From the NCBI GenBank assembly GCA_947581855.1, contig CANPVZ010000018.1, forward strand, positions 23,523 to 87,522: DNA of 64,000 bases, given 5' to 3'. Below the pieces are notes generated by a model. That model did no database searches. It was not told the DNA's origin and was given only the letters and a program-made list of their open reading frames with translations. The DNA is from an uncultured Phocaeicola sp. GTDB taxonomy: Bacteria > Bacteroidota > Bacteroidia > Bacteroidales > Bacteroidaceae. This document shows positions 9,760 through 20,636 of the stretch, one piece after another. Numbering within the stretch: position 1 is the first letter of the stretch; the number at the start of each line of letters is the position of its first letter. The position numbers were made by a program, and so were the translations under genes.

Positions 9760-10733
9760 ATATTGTACGAGATTAAAGCGATAAATAATATAACGCAAAT
9801 TATAAAGAATAAGTTGCTGGTTTTAGTGTGGCTTAGTGCAAAAAGATGACCTCCCGGAATACAACATCCTGTAATGAGGATGGGAAATAAGATGTTGAGA
9901 TGCTGCGGCAACCCGAATATGAGCAGAAGTGTCCAAATTTGCAGGATAATGAAATAAGACAAGAAAGCGCGCGTTCTGATTTTGTCTTCATAGTTGTTGA
10001 CCAAGCAATGCAGACTGCCGGCGATGGTGATGAGCAGGATATAACTCAATGAGAGTATACTCGAAAGCGTCCACTCTTCGAAACGGAACGGAAGTTCGGG
10101 AGCCAGTTTCAGAAAGGGGGCATAGAACAATTCCATATTCTCCGTGCAAGCGGCATACGCGAACAATATCCAGTAAGGAAGGCATATTCCTAACAGTCCG
10201 GCGAAAAAGGTTCGCCAAGTCAACGAACGGAAACTTCCCAGACTTCCATATAAAAATGGAACATAATAAAGTAACGGAGGAAATAAAATGCTTCCCAGTC
10301 CGATGAACAGGAAACTCTGAAACACATATCCTACCGGTTGCTGCAACTGATACGTTTTAAACAGGTTATGGGTGGCAAGAAGCAAACAGGGGACAATGAT
10401 ACTTGCCACATTTAAAGTTTGCGGAAGCAACAAACCGGCAAACAGGATGAATAAGGTAAGGTAAAAATTGGTATGGGTACGGATTAATGCAAAGGTGTTG
10501 TGAAGTATTAAAAGTTGTATGGTTGCTACCCCCAGCAGAATGTATCCGCTGAGGTTTCTTAGAAAAGATCCTTGCAAAATCTCCAATAGCTCGTTCCAAA
10601 AGACATTGCTGTCTACTCCCTTTATAGATGAGAAACTACCTATCAGCCATAAAAGGGAGATAACAATGATTACCACAGGGAGAGTGAGTCTTCCTGTGGT
10701 AATCATCTCTTGAATGTATCGTTTCCTTGTCAT
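9732..10733 (-). CDS. Multi-spanning integral membrane protein, function unknown
   Basis: 333 aa hydrophobic ORF; 3' end overlaps the yqaA-like gene start. Confidence 0.7.
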   Translation of the reverse strand: MTRKRYIQEMITTGRLTLPVVIIVISLLWLIGSFSSIKGVDSNVFWNELLEILQGSFLRNLSGYILLGVATIQLLILHNTFALIRTHTNFYLTLFILFAGLLLPQTLNVASIIVPCLLLATHNLFKTYQLQQPVGYVFQSFLFIGLGSILFPPLLYYVPFLYGSLGSFRSLTWRTFFAGLLGICLPYWILFAYAACTENMELFYAPFLKLAPELPFRFEEWTLSSILSLSYILLITIAGSLHCLVNNYEDKIRTRAFLSYFIILQIWTLLLIFGLPQHLNILFPILITGCCIPGGHLFALSHTKTSNLFFIICVILFIALISYNIWMYMHNIY

Positions 10734-10867
10734 TGACGAATGCTATATTTATCTTGGTTTCGCTAAAACATATGGCAACCATGCTGTTACATACCGGATG
10801 TCTTTCTCAACCGACTCTTTGGAATATGTTGTTGTAACCGGACAGGTTGCCGGATATCTTCGGTGAA

Positions 10868-12139
10868 TTATAAATCGAAACCGATGTCCGAACGGAAATA
10901 TTTTTTATCGAATTCTATCAGTTTGGCATTGGCGAATGATTTTGCCAGTGCTTCCTCTTTGTTGTTTCCGTAAGAGCTGACTGCAATCACGCGTCCGCCG
11001 TTGGTCACTACCTGTCCGTCTTTCAGTGCGGTGCCGGCATGGAACAAAATGCTATCTTTTACCTTGTCCATCCCACTCATAGGATAGCCTTTTCTATAGG
11101 CTTCCGGATATCCGCCGGATACCAGCATGACGCATACCGCCGTGCGAGCATCTATTTCCAATGTCTTTTGGTCGAGCGTACCGGTAGCAACGCCTTCTAA
11201 TAAATCTACCAAATCGCTCTTTATGCGAAGCATGACGCTTTCCGTTTCGGGATCTCCCATGCGTACATTATATTCAATCACCATCGGTTCGCCTTTCACA
11301 TTGATTAGTCCGAAGAAGATAAATCCTTTATAGTCGATATTCTCTTCGGCTAATCCTTCAACTGTGGGACGGATAATGCGGTCTTCCACTTTCTTCATCC
11401 AAGAAGCGTCGGCAAACGGGACAGGCGAAACGGAACCCATACCTCCGGTATTCAGCCCTTTGTCTCCTTCGCCGATACGTTTATAGTCTTTGGCTTCGGG
11501 AAGGATTTTGTAATTTTTCCCGTCGGTCAATACAAATACGGAACACTCGATGCCACTCAGAAATTCTTCAATTACTACCGTAGCCGATGCGTCGCCGAAC
11601 ATGCCGCCCAGCATCTCTTTCAGCTCCTTCCTCGCTTCGTCCAGAGTAGGAAGAATCAATACTCCCTTACCGGCGCATAATCCGTCGGCTTTCAGTACAT
11701 ACGGCGCTTCCAATGTTTCCAGAAAAGCAAGTCCTTCCTCCAAGTTGGCGGCTGTTATGCTTTTGTATGCAGCTGTGGGGATATGGTGGCGTTGCATGAA
11801 ACCTTTGGCGAATTCTTTGCTGCCTTCGAGTACGGCGCCTGCTTTAGACGGACCGATGACCGGAATGTCACAAAGCTCTCCGTTATTACGGAAATAGTCG
11901 TAAACGCCTCGTACAAGCGGTTCTTCCGGACCTACGACTACCATATCGATGTTTTCGGCCAATACGAAATCTTTTAAACCATCGAAAGATTCGCTCATGG
12001 GAATATTGACATTCGTGCCGACTTCGTTCGTGCCGGCATTACCCGGAGCAATATAAAGTTTTTCTACTTTCGGACTTTGAGCTATCTTCCAAGCTAACGC
12101 ATGTTCGCGCCCGCCTGAACCTAACAGTAATATCTTCAT
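10868..12139 (-). CDS. purD: Phosphoribosylamine--glycine ligase
   Basis: [19 protein letters not shown] start; [30 protein letters not shown] motifs. Confidence 0.97.
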   Translation of the reverse strand: MKILLLGSGGREHALAWKIAQSPKVEKLYIAPGNAGTNEVGTNVNIPMSESFDGLKDFVLAENIDMVVVGPEEPLVRGVYDYFRNNGELCDIPVIGPSKAGAVLEGSKEFAKGFMQRHHIPTAAYKSITAANLEEGLAFLETLEAPYVLKADGLCAGKGVLILPTLDEARKELKEMLGGMFGDASATVVIEEFLSGIECSVFVLTDGKNYKILPEAKDYKRIGEGDKGLNTGGMGSVSPVPFADASWMKKVEDRIIRPTVEGLAEENIDYKGFIFFGLINVKGEPMVIEYNVRMGDPETESVMLRIKSDLVDLLEGVATGTLDQKTLEIDARTAVCVMLVSGGYPEAYRKGYPMSGMDKVKDSILFHAGTALKDGQVVTNGGRVIAVSSYGNNKEEALAKSFANAKLIEFDKKYFRSDIGFDL

Positions 12140-12290
12140 TGTTTTATTATTTAAGTTTTTGTTTTTTGAATGCAGATAATCATGAGTTTCCACCGATGAA
12201 TCTTTTTTCTCAGTTCGTCAGGTTTCTGTTTTTATAGAAAGAAGCCTGAGGTTAACCCGGAATCTCGCCGATAAATCTGTTTTTCTGTAT

Positions 12291-14585
12291 TTATTTTAGA
12301 TTATCTTTGAAATACCGTGTAATATGTTCGTGTAAATGTACACGGTCTTTTCCTACCATGTTGTGTCCTTGCCCCGGATAAACGAACAGGTCGGGGTGTG
12401 TGCCTCGGTCTATACAGGCTCGAATGAAGGAAAGGGTATGTTGCGGTACACAGGTCGGGTCGTTGCCTCCATAAATAATTTGGAGACGGCCTTTTAAGTT
12501 TCCCGCCTTTTCGTTCAGGTTCGAACCTTTGTAACCTTCCGGATTGGTTTGCGGGGTATCCATGTAACGTTCACCGTACATTACTTCGTAATATTTCCAG
12601 TCGATAACCGGACCGCCGGCTACGCCTACTTTAAATACATCGGGGTAGGTAAGCATCAGGTTGGTCGTCATGAAACCGCCGAAACTCCATCCGTGTACGC
12701 CTATGCGGTTGCTATCTACATAAGGCAAAGATTTCAGGAATTCCACACCTTTGATCTGGTCTTTCATTTCTTCCACTCCTAACTGGCGGAATGTGCAGTT
12801 CTCGAATTCGATTCCTCGGTTCTCACTTCCGCGATTGTCTACCGTAAACATTACGTAACCTTCTTGTGCCATATATACGTCCCATCCACGTGCACCGTAA
12901 TGGTATGAAGCATTAATCATTTGTGCATGAGGTCCACCATAAACGTAAACTACTGCCGGATATTTCTTATTCGGGTCGAAGTTGACTGGTTTAATCATCC
13001 GGTAATATAAGTCTGTTTTACCATCGGCTGCTTGAATGGTACCTACTTCCACCTCAGGTACCTGATAATCTTCCCACGGATTATCGGCCGAGAACAGATT
13101 CCGTGTTTTGTTTGTGGCGGTGGCAACCAAATCGATATTGCGAGGTACTTGCGGAGTGGTGTATCTGTCAATCAGATAACTGCCTGTTTCTGAAAGCTGC
13201 ACTTGGTGGATTCCTTCGCTGTTGCCTATGGTGCGCCGTTTCCCGTTGTTCACATTCACAGCGTAAATATTCGATTGCAAAGGCGAGATTTCCGTGCTTC
13301 GAATCAATATTTCTTTCTTTTTTGCATTGAATCCGACGATATCCTGTACCAGCCAGTTTCCTTGGGTAAGTTGTTGCACTTTCACAAACTGGCGGTATGT
13401 TCCGCCGGCAGCAGCGCTACGAGTCTCCGGATACATTTTCCTTCGGGTGTCGAAGAGGTAGAGATGGTTGTATCCGTCACGCTGGCTTTGGTAGATAAAC
13501 TTCGAACTGTCCCACGGCAGGAATGTGAGCGGATGCATCGGTTCCACATATTTGGGATGTGTTTCCTCATATACAACCTCTTCCTTATCACCGGTAGTGG
13601 TGTCGTAACGAACCAGCTGGGCGTGATTCTGGTCGCGATTCAACTCTATCATATAGATTTTTGTTTCGTCCGGGCTCCAACTGATGTTGGTAAAATAGCG
13701 GTCTGTTGGGTCTCCGGCTTTCAGATAAACGATTTGCCCGTTCCGTATATTGTAAATCCCTACGGTTACTTTATGGCTGGTCATACCAGCCATCGGATAT
13801 TTGTCGGGAACTAATGTGGCGATGCGGGTACTGATATCCACTTGAGGGTAATCGGTCACCATACTTTGGTCCATCCGATAAAACGCAAGATAGTTTCCCT
13901 TCGGACTCCAGAATGTGCCTTTCATGATTCCGAATTCATTGCGGTGTACGGCCTGGCCGTATACAATGCTTTTTTCTGTATTTTCTTTTCCGTTGCTACC
14001 CATGAGAACCGGATTTACCATTGTGCTGTAATCTCCTTCATGAGCTACAAACAAATCGTTACCTGCTGTGTAAGCGACATAACCGCTGGCGGGACAGAAA
14101 TCGATGTTAGCAGGTGATTGTCCGTTGTTGCATTGGAGCCTGAAAAGACGGATGATTTTTTTCTGTGCAAAATCGTAGTATGCTATATATTGGTTTTGTC
14201 CGTCATTGCTGCTTAACTGGCATACCATTACGTTTTGATCTGCCCACGGATAGGAAGCATCCATCAAATGATGTAATGGTTTTAGCGGTTGGATCGGTTT
14301 ATAAGGCAGTTCGCCATGTTCGATCGCATCGTTTATCTCTTTTAAAGTGAAAAGAGTATTCTCTTTTCCATTTTTCGGATTGATAGCTTTCACTTCTTCC
14401 ATATCCGGTTTGATACATACGTCTCCCCACCATTGTACTCCATACAGATTTTTGGGAGAACAATTGTAATAATTACTTCCACCCGGAATCAAATCATCCA
14501 ATGTGAAGCTCTTTTTCTCTTGTGCCATCATTACCATTGCAGATAGAGTGAATAGTAGCAATAATAAATTAGTCCTTTTTTTCAT
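12291..14585 (-). CDS. S9 family dipeptidyl peptidase IV
   Basis: Signal peptide MKKRTNLLLLLFTLSAMVMMAQ; catalytic GVHGWSFGGFMTTNLML, DVFKVGVAGGPVIDW, GQGHNM. Start refined to 14585, overlapping the upstream gene by 17 nt. Confidence 0.93.
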   Translation of the reverse strand: MKKRTNLLLLLFTLSAMVMMAQEKKSFTLDDLIPGGSNYYNCSPKNLYGVQWWGDVCIKPDMEEVKAINPKNGKENTLFTLKEINDAIEHGELPYKPIQPLKPLHHLMDASYPWADQNVMVCQLSSNDGQNQYIAYYDFAQKKIIRLFRLQCNNGQSPANIDFCPASGYVAYTAGNDLFVAHEGDYSTMVNPVLMGSNGKENTEKSIVYGQAVHRNEFGIMKGTFWSPKGNYLAFYRMDQSMVTDYPQVDISTRIATLVPDKYPMAGMTSHKVTVGIYNIRNGQIVYLKAGDPTDRYFTNISWSPDETKIYMIELNRDQNHAQLVRYDTTTGDKEEVVYEETHPKYVEPMHPLTFLPWDSSKFIYQSQRDGYNHLYLFDTRRKMYPETRSAAAGGTYRQFVKVQQLTQGNWLVQDIVGFNAKKKEILIRSTEISPLQSNIYAVNVNNGKRRTIGNSEGIHQVQLSETGSYLIDRYTTPQVPRNIDLVATATNKTRNLFSADNPWEDYQVPEVEVGTIQAADGKTDLYYRMIKPVNFDPNKKYPAVVYVYGGPHAQMINASYHYGARGWDVYMAQEGYVMFTVDNRGSENRGIEFENCTFRQLGVEEMKDQIKGVEFLKSLPYVDSNRIGVHGWSFGGFMTTNLMLTYPDVFKVGVAGGPVIDWKYYEVMYGERYMDTPQTNPEGYKGSNLNEKAGNLKGRLQIIYGGNDPTCVPQHTLSFIRACIDRGTHPDLFVYPGQGHNMVGKDRVHLHEHITRYFKDNLK

Positions 14586-16344
14586 AGCCTTGGTCTTGTT
14601 GTTTATCTTGAGTGTTATGAATATCCGTTTTTTGTTCGTTCCGTGGAATTCTTTTCCGTTCCCCGGGTTTGTGTATTCTCTCGGAAGAAAGGGCTTTTCT
14701 GTCAGAACTTTGGTTGGAGTTTCCTTCGTTTCTTTCGGTATGTCGGCTTCTTCTTTCAAAAGATTTATCAGAGCTACCGTAGTTACGGTTCTTGTCAGAA
14801 GATTTATCACGGTCGCCATACTTGCGGTCTTTGTCGAACGAACGTTCTTTCCGTTCGTAGTTGCGTTCACCGCTTCCTACAGGGCGCTCTTTATTGTCAA
14901 AGTTCCGTTCGCTTCTACCTGTACTTCGTTCTTTTCTGTCGAAAGACTTGTTGCGGTCGCCATACTTGCGGTCTTTGTCGAACGAACGTTCTTTCCGTTC
15001 ATATTTGCGTTCATTTTCTCCGAATGAATGCTCTTTACGATCGAAGCTGCGTTCCTTTCTGTCCGATCGGCGTTCGCCAGCTTCTCTCTTTTCTCCATAT
15101 TCGGTTTTCCGTTCACGACTAAAGCCTCGTTCATGCCTTTCCGCTCTGTGAGAATCATTGTTTTGCTCGAAATAGGGCTTAAACTCTTCATCGGTATTCT
15201 GACGGAACTCTTTGTATTTTCCACTGAATATCTGGTATTTGCGGAACTCACACTCTAATGCACCGTTAAAGAGAGGTATCTTGACGGAAGGCTTCAAGCC
15301 AATCTGATCGAAACATTCCGTCCGGTAGCTCAATATCCATGCATCATTATCCGTAAATGCATGTTTCAACCGTTCGCCAATCATTTGGTATAGGCCAAGC
15401 AGGTCATTGGTAGAAATACGCTCTCCGTAAGGCGGGTTAGTAATAAGAATGGATTTTTCTTCTGGGGCTTCGAATTGCTGGAAAGGTTGCAGTTTCAAAA
15501 CTACCTCTTTGGTTACGCCTGCCGCTTTGATATTGTGAGTTGCTATCTCGTTGGCTTTGGGACTGTTGTCATAACCATATATCTTGTGTGTGAACTCCCG
15601 TTCCTGCGAATCATCGTTATATATCTTGTCGAAAAGTTCTTGGTCGAAATCGTTCCATTTTTCGAAGGCAAACTCTTTACGGAAAACACCCGGTGCAATG
15701 TTGCGGGCAATCAGAGCCGCTTCGATAGGTATGGTTCCCGAACCGCACATCGGATCTATCAGATCGCACTCACCTTGCCATCCGGTAAGCAAGATCATAC
15801 CGGCAGCCAATACTTCGTTCAAAGGCGCTTCTACTGCTTCTTGCCGGTAACCGCGGCGGTGTAGCGATTCGCCCGAACTGTCTAACGATAGCGTACATTT
15901 GTTTTGTGCTATATGGATGTTCAAAGATAAATCCGGTTTATTGATGCGTACGGAAGGCCGGTCGCCGGTTTTATCACGGAAATAATCGACAATGGCGTCT
16001 TTTACTTTATAAGCTACGAACATGGAATGGCGAAATTCTTCGGAGAATACCACAGCATCGACGGCAAAACTCATTTTGTTATTCATGTATTGTTCCCATT
16101 CGATAGACTTTACCGCTTCGTAAACTTCATCGGCGCTGTTGGCAGTAAAATGTTTGATAGGTTTCAAGATACGGATAGCTGTGCGTAGACAAAAATTTGC
16201 CCGGTACATCATTTCCTTGTCTCCTGTGAAGGACACCATGCGGCGGCCTATCTCAATGTTATTTGCTCCTAAAGCGGTTAGTTCTTTGGCTAGTACCTCT
16301 TCCAGTCCCTGAAACGTCTTGGCGATCAACTCAAATTCTTCCAT
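14569..16344 (-). CDS. THUMP-domain class I SAM 23S rRNA methyltransferase (RlmL-like) with long charged repetitive C-terminal tail
   Basis: DLIDPMCGSGTIPIEAALIARNIAPG, ITNPPYGERI; tail rich in ERKERSFDKDRKYGDR repeats. Confidence 0.9.
   Translation of the reverse strand: MEEFELIAKTFQGLEEVLAKELTALGANNIEIGRRMVSFTGDKEMMYRANFCLRTAIRILKPIKHFTANSADEVYEAVKSIEWEQYMNNKMSFAVDAVVFSEEFRHSMFVAYKVKDAIVDYFRDKTGDRPSVRINKPDLSLNIHIAQNKCTLSLDSSGESLHRRGYRQEAVEAPLNEVLAAGMILLTGWQGECDLIDPMCGSGTIPIEAALIARNIAPGVFRKEFAFEKWNDFDQELFDKIYNDDSQEREFTHKIYGYDNSPKANEIATHNIKAAGVTKEVVLKLQPFQQFEAPEEKSILITNPPYGERISTNDLLGLYQMIGERLKHAFTDNDAWILSYRTECFDQIGLKPSVKIPLFNGALECEFRKYQIFSGKYKEFRQNTDEEFKPYFEQNNDSHRAERHERGFSRERKTEYGEKREAGERRSDRKERSFDRKEHSFGENERKYERKERSFDKDRKYGDRNKSFDRKERSTGRSERNFDNKERPVGSGERNYERKERSFDKDRKYGDRDKSSDKNRNYGSSDKSFERRSRHTERNEGNSNQSSDRKALSSERIHKPGERKRIPRNEQKTDIHNTQDKQQDQGYEKKD
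14810..15000. repeat. 47-nt exact direct repeat 144 bp apart in the RlmL-like tail
   Basis: cggtcgccatacttgcggtctttgtcgaacgaacgttctttccgttc at 14810-14856 and 14954-15000. Confidence 0.9.
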
Positions 16345-16679
16345 ATATTGTTTATTATGTTTTTCTGCAGATTCCTGCGAATTTCCGCAGGTTGTTATGT
16401 TTTGTTTTATCCCGATTCCTTCGAATAATGTTAAGTTGAGAATTTAAAACGGCGAGTTGCTTTTTAATGAAAAATTGAAAGTGAAAATTTTATCTCGTTC
16501 CTAATATAGTATAACTTCTATTATATGAATATAACTCTGTCTTGCTATCTCTAACTTCTCCAATTCTAATGTATTCTTTTAGTTTTCTATTTAAAATTCA
16601 TCTCTATTCTTTATATCAAGCGTATACCATCCTCCGGCTCTCATTTTAGGTCTGGCTTGTAAACGGGCTGTTCCTATTA

Positions 16680-17576
16680 TTATTTCCTCTGCACTATTTT
16701 AGTTCCGGCGGGTACGTCTTCTGTTACCCAGATGTTGCCGCCTATGGTGGCTCCCTTTCCGATGGTAATGCGTCCTAGGATGGTTGCATTGGAATAGACA
16801 ATTACATTATCTTCGAGAATCGGATGGCGTGGATTCCCCTTAATCGGGTTGCCGTTAGTATCTAAAGGGAAACTCTTGGCACCCAAGGTGACGCCTTGGT
16901 ATAACTTTACATTATTTCCGATAATGGCAGTAGCGCCGATAACCACACCTGTACCGTGGTCGATGGTAAAGTGATGCCCTATTTTTGCTCCCGGATGAAT
17001 GTCGATACCTGTTTCCGAGTGAGCCATTTCCGTGATGATACGTGGAATTAGCGGAACGCCTAATTTCAGTAACTCGTGTGCCATGCGGTAGTTGCTCAGA
17101 GCTTTGATAACAGGGTAACAACTAATTACCTCGCTAAAATCCGTTGCCGCCGGATCGCCATTGTAGGCAGCCTCCACATCTGTAGCCAATATACGCCGCA
17201 TTTCGGGCAGTTTGCTAATGAATTTTGCTGCGAGATTAGCTGCTTTTTCCCTTATATCGCACTGAATTTCATCGTTTTCTTCCTCCTCTGTGCACGCAAA
17301 ACAAAGGCCGGCTTGAATTTGCTCCGTCAACAGGTTGAACAGGTTCTCGATATTTACACCAATATGGTAATTGATAGTACGGCTGTTTACCGTAGAGTTT
17401 CCGTAATAACCCGGGAAAAGAATAGAACGGGTCAATTCGATGATTTTGCGTAAGATTTTAGCAGAAGGCAACGGATCGCCATCTTTATGTTGATGGAATA
17501 GACCTTGATACGATGCGCTTTCCGAAAGTTCATCTACTGCTTGTGTCAGAATGTGGGTGAAGTTCAAAGGGCTCAT
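16680..17576 (-). CDS. Serine O-acetyltransferase (CysE/EpsC type)
   Basis: Left-handed beta-helix hexapeptides: DIHPGAKIGHHFTIDHGTGVVIGATAIIGNNVKLYQGVTLGAKSF. Confidence 0.93.
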   Translation of the reverse strand: MSPLNFTHILTQAVDELSESASYQGLFHQHKDGDPLPSAKILRKIIELTRSILFPGYYGNSTVNSRTINYHIGVNIENLFNLLTEQIQAGLCFACTEEEENDEIQCDIREKAANLAAKFISKLPEMRRILATDVEAAYNGDPAATDFSEVISCYPVIKALSNYRMAHELLKLGVPLIPRIITEMAHSETGIDIHPGAKIGHHFTIDHGTGVVIGATAIIGNNVKLYQGVTLGAKSFPLDTNGNPIKGNPRHPILEDNVIVYSNATILGRITIGKGATIGGNIWVTEDVPAGTKIVQRK

Positions 17577-17839
17577 TTCTGTGCGCTTGTTTATTTAATA
17601 CCTGCAAAGAAACGGAAAAAATGCAGGTTAATCAAAAAAAAGGCCGATTTATTAGGTATAAAAAGTTACTTTTGCATGAAATAAGACTTTGACAAGCGTT
17701 TTTGTCTGGATAGAAGCTTTCTTTTTGTGATGGCGGGAAGCAGAGCAATAAAGTTCGAAGGGAACGGGACCAGGATAAAATAGCTTGTAAAAACAAAGTA
17801 TTTGCTAGTTGTTTTTTATTGAGTATAGAGTAAAATAGT

Positions 17840-18817
17840 ATGAAACGAATCGATTTGAAACATATTTTATCGCCTTTGGCGCTTATTGCCGTCTGTATAT
17901 GCGTGCCGTTTTGCATGTCGCATGAAGCTCAAGATGTAAACCATTCTCCCAAATCGGAAGTCCCTTATTGTGTAGCTTCCCCATCGGTGCCCGCTCAAAC
18001 GGAGTTTGCAGGGAAAAATATTTCGCTTACTCGTGCCGATATGCGTGAACGGATGGATAGGGAATTGTCAGCCTTTACCTATATGCATTCCACTACCATG
18101 CTGACTATCAAGCGGGCAAACCGTTTCTTTCCCGTTGTAGAGCCTATTCTGAAAGAAGAGGGAGTGCCCGATGATTTCAAATATTTAATGACGATAGAGA
18201 GTAGTTTGGATATTTTAGCCCGTTCGCCCGCTAAAGCTTCCGGACTGTGGCAGTTTATGGAAGGTACGGGGCGGGATTACGGTTTAGAAATCAATACGAA
18301 TGTAGATGAACGCTATCATGTAGAGAAAGCCACTCGTGCCGCATGCCGTTATTTGAAAGATGCCTACAAAAAATATGGGGATTGGTTGACAGTGGCTGCC
18401 AGTTATAATGCCGGGCAAGGTCGCATCAGCCAGGAACTGAACCGCCAGCAGGTGAGTAAAGCTACCGATTTATGGCTAGTTCCAGAAACATCCCGTTATA
18501 TGTTCCGCATCCTTGCCATAAAGGAAGTGTTTAAGAATCCGTCCCGTTATGGTTTCCTTTTGAAAAGGGAGAACCTTTATCCGGTAATCCCTTCAACGGA
18601 GATAAAGGTGGATTCAGCGATCACTAATTTGGTAACTTTTGCCAAGCAATACGGTTTAACTGTTTCGCAACTGCGTGAAGCGAATCCTTGGTTGCGAGAA
18701 TATTCCTTACATAATAAAGGCCGTAAAATCTATACAATTTCCATTCCCGATACTGCTGCCTTGTATTACGATCCGAACAAAACAGCGGTGCACCGAAAGG
18801 AATGGGTGATTGATTGA
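17840..18817 (+). CDS. Lytic transglycosylase (MltD-like, SLT domain plus LysM-like C-terminus)
   Basis: ESSLDILARSPAKASGLWQFMEGTGRDYGL, AASYNAGQGR. Confidence 0.9.
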   Translation: MKRIDLKHILSPLALIAVCICVPFCMSHEAQDVNHSPKSEVPYCVASPSVPAQTEFAGKNISLTRADMRERMDRELSAFTYMHSTTMLTIKRANRFFPVVEPILKEEGVPDDFKYLMTIESSLDILARSPAKASGLWQFMEGTGRDYGLEINTNVDERYHVEKATRAACRYLKDAYKKYGDWLTVAASYNAGQGRISQELNRQQVSKATDLWLVPETSRYMFRILAIKEVFKNPSRYGFLLKRENLYPVIPSTEIKVDSAITNLVTFAKQYGLTVSQLREANPWLREYSLHNKGRKIYTISIPDTAALYYDPNKTAVHRKEWVID

Positions 18818-18901
18818 GAGAACGAAAATTGGCAATGAAGAAGTAAAAACCAACTCGAATGATTCTTGTAATAAGGATGTGACCCTATTGATAAGAGTTA
18901 G

Positions 18902-19681
18902 TTAAGAGTATATATTATTTACTGTTCTCGAATTCCACTCTCCACATTTCGCCTGTATCTTTCCATAGAGAATTGATGGCAGAGTAGCTTTTTGCAGTGG
19001 CTCTTCTTTTTGTTGCTCTGTGTTATAGTTGTAAAAGAACCATACGCTGTAATAAGCCCTTCCGTTATGTTTCGAAACGGAATCATATAAGTCGTCCAAC
19101 TGATAGGGGCATTCTGTTATTGTATAGTTCCCATCGGGGCGGTAACAATCCGCTTCAAGATATTGAATAACTTTGGCACATTTATTTATCAATTCTTTAT
19201 AACGGGATTAATCTTTATTACGTGAATATCCGTTATAGTATTCATCCGGTCTGGGCCCTCGGTGATTGATGACGAGAAGCCATGTTTCATCGAGTCAGGT
19301 GTATCCTCTAAGGGTGCCGGTATTCAGATCGAAATCAACAGAAGCTGAAACCTCATCTGATGGGTGGCTCATTTTTGTATTAGAATTCACATTTGGAAAG
19401 AAAGTCAGCTTGAGCAGGTTCTTTTCGCTATCGGCAAAATGCTTTTCTGAACGAAGTTGCTTATCTTCTTGTTCAAAAGTTGTATTGGTAAACTGGTGGA
19501 GAAGTCCTTTGCGGTTAAATTCGGACATATGTCTGATTAGTATGTCTTGTCCTTGTTCTAACGTATAAACTTCCTTTTCTGACTCTGACATGTTTTTCCA
19601 TTCTTGAAAGCCGTCTTGTGCTGTAAAGGGAAGTATGCCGAAAAGGAAATTTAGAATGAATGTAAGATTAATTTGTTCCAT
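18902..19681 (-). pseudogene. Hypothetical secreted protein gene with two in-frame nonsense codons
   Basis: ORFs 19295..19681 and 18902..19192 share one frame; joined translation ...GTLRGYT*LDETWLLVINHRGPRPDEYYNGYSRNKD*SRYKELINKCAKVIQYLEADCY...; TGA at 19295-19297, TAA at 19208-19210. Confidence 0.75.
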
Positions 19682-19695
19682 TGTACATATAATTG

Positions 19696-20322
19696 TTATA
19701 TAATTATTAATTCATCTATATTGCCTGACTGTATTGCCGGAATAGCACGTCTAATCTTTTCTACGGGCCAGTTCCACCACTGCAATTTCTGTAGCTTGAT
19801 AATAACCTCACGACTGAACCGTTTACGGATTTCCGTTGCCGGGACTCCTCCGACAATCGTATAAGGTTCGATATCTTTTGTCACGACTGCCCTTGCACCG
19901 ATAATAGCTCCATCGCCAATATGTACACCTGCCATAATTACTGCTTCAAATCCTATCCATACATCGTTGCCTATTACGATGTCGCCTTTGTTATCCCAAG
20001 CGGAAGCTACACTTACCTTATCCTGTCCCCAATCTTCATAAAATAGTGGGAACGTGTAAGTAGATAAGGATTTTAGTGTATGATTAGCGCAATTGAACAG
20101 GAACTTCGCTCCACAAGCAATGGAACAGAACTTACCGATTATTAGCCGTTCGTGATTAATGGGATAATGATACAATACGTTGTTTTGTTCGAACAAACGA
20201 GGGTCTGAAATAAAGTCATTGTAAATTGTATAATCGCCAATCTCAATGGACGCATCTTTTACTACGGCGTTCAGATATATTGTTTGCATATCACGGGTGC
20301 GAGGGTATATTTTCTTCATCAT
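19696..20322 (-). CDS. Vat-family xenobiotic (streptogramin A-type) O-acetyltransferase
   Basis: LIIGKFCSIACGAKFLFNCANHT, WDNKGDIVIGNDVWIGFEAVIMAGVHIGDGAIIGARAVVTKDIEPYTIVGGVPATEIRKRF. Confidence 0.85.
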   Translation of the reverse strand: MMKKIYPRTRDMQTIYLNAVVKDASIEIGDYTIYNDFISDPRLFEQNNVLYHYPINHERLIIGKFCSIACGAKFLFNCANHTLKSLSTYTFPLFYEDWGQDKVSVASAWDNKGDIVIGNDVWIGFEAVIMAGVHIGDGAIIGARAVVTKDIEPYTIVGGVPATEIRKRFSREVIIKLQKLQWWNWPVEKIRRAIPAIQSGNIDELIII

Positions 20323-20636
20323 AGCTTTCTTTTTTAGTATTGTTTATATTTGAGATAAATATCCTAAACGGATAATCCATAAGGATCCGATCTGGTGGAT
20401 ACTTACGATATAATAAGCCATGCTGCTTTTTTACAGCATAACGTTTTGTAAATGTGAATAGGAAATAATGATAAAACATTCACAGGCAAACCTAAAATAT
20501 AAGCTTGTCTATTGCTGAATAGCATTAATCGAAAGTGCCATTCACCTGGGTAGCTATATGCATAATTGCCATTTCATATTATTGAACAACGAGGTATTTC
20601 TTATTACTTTTACAAAGATAGTGCTTTTTCCACAAC

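Noticed and set aside
14503-15258. Several overlapping ORFs on both strands (174, 159, 96, 124 aa) in the RlmL tail region
   Set aside because: Repetitive Arg/Lys/Ser codons keep alternative frames open; they are shadow ORFs of the methyltransferase tail.
17632-17916. 94-aa minus-strand ORF between cysE and mltD
   Set aside because: Overlaps the mltD start and has no recognisable motif.
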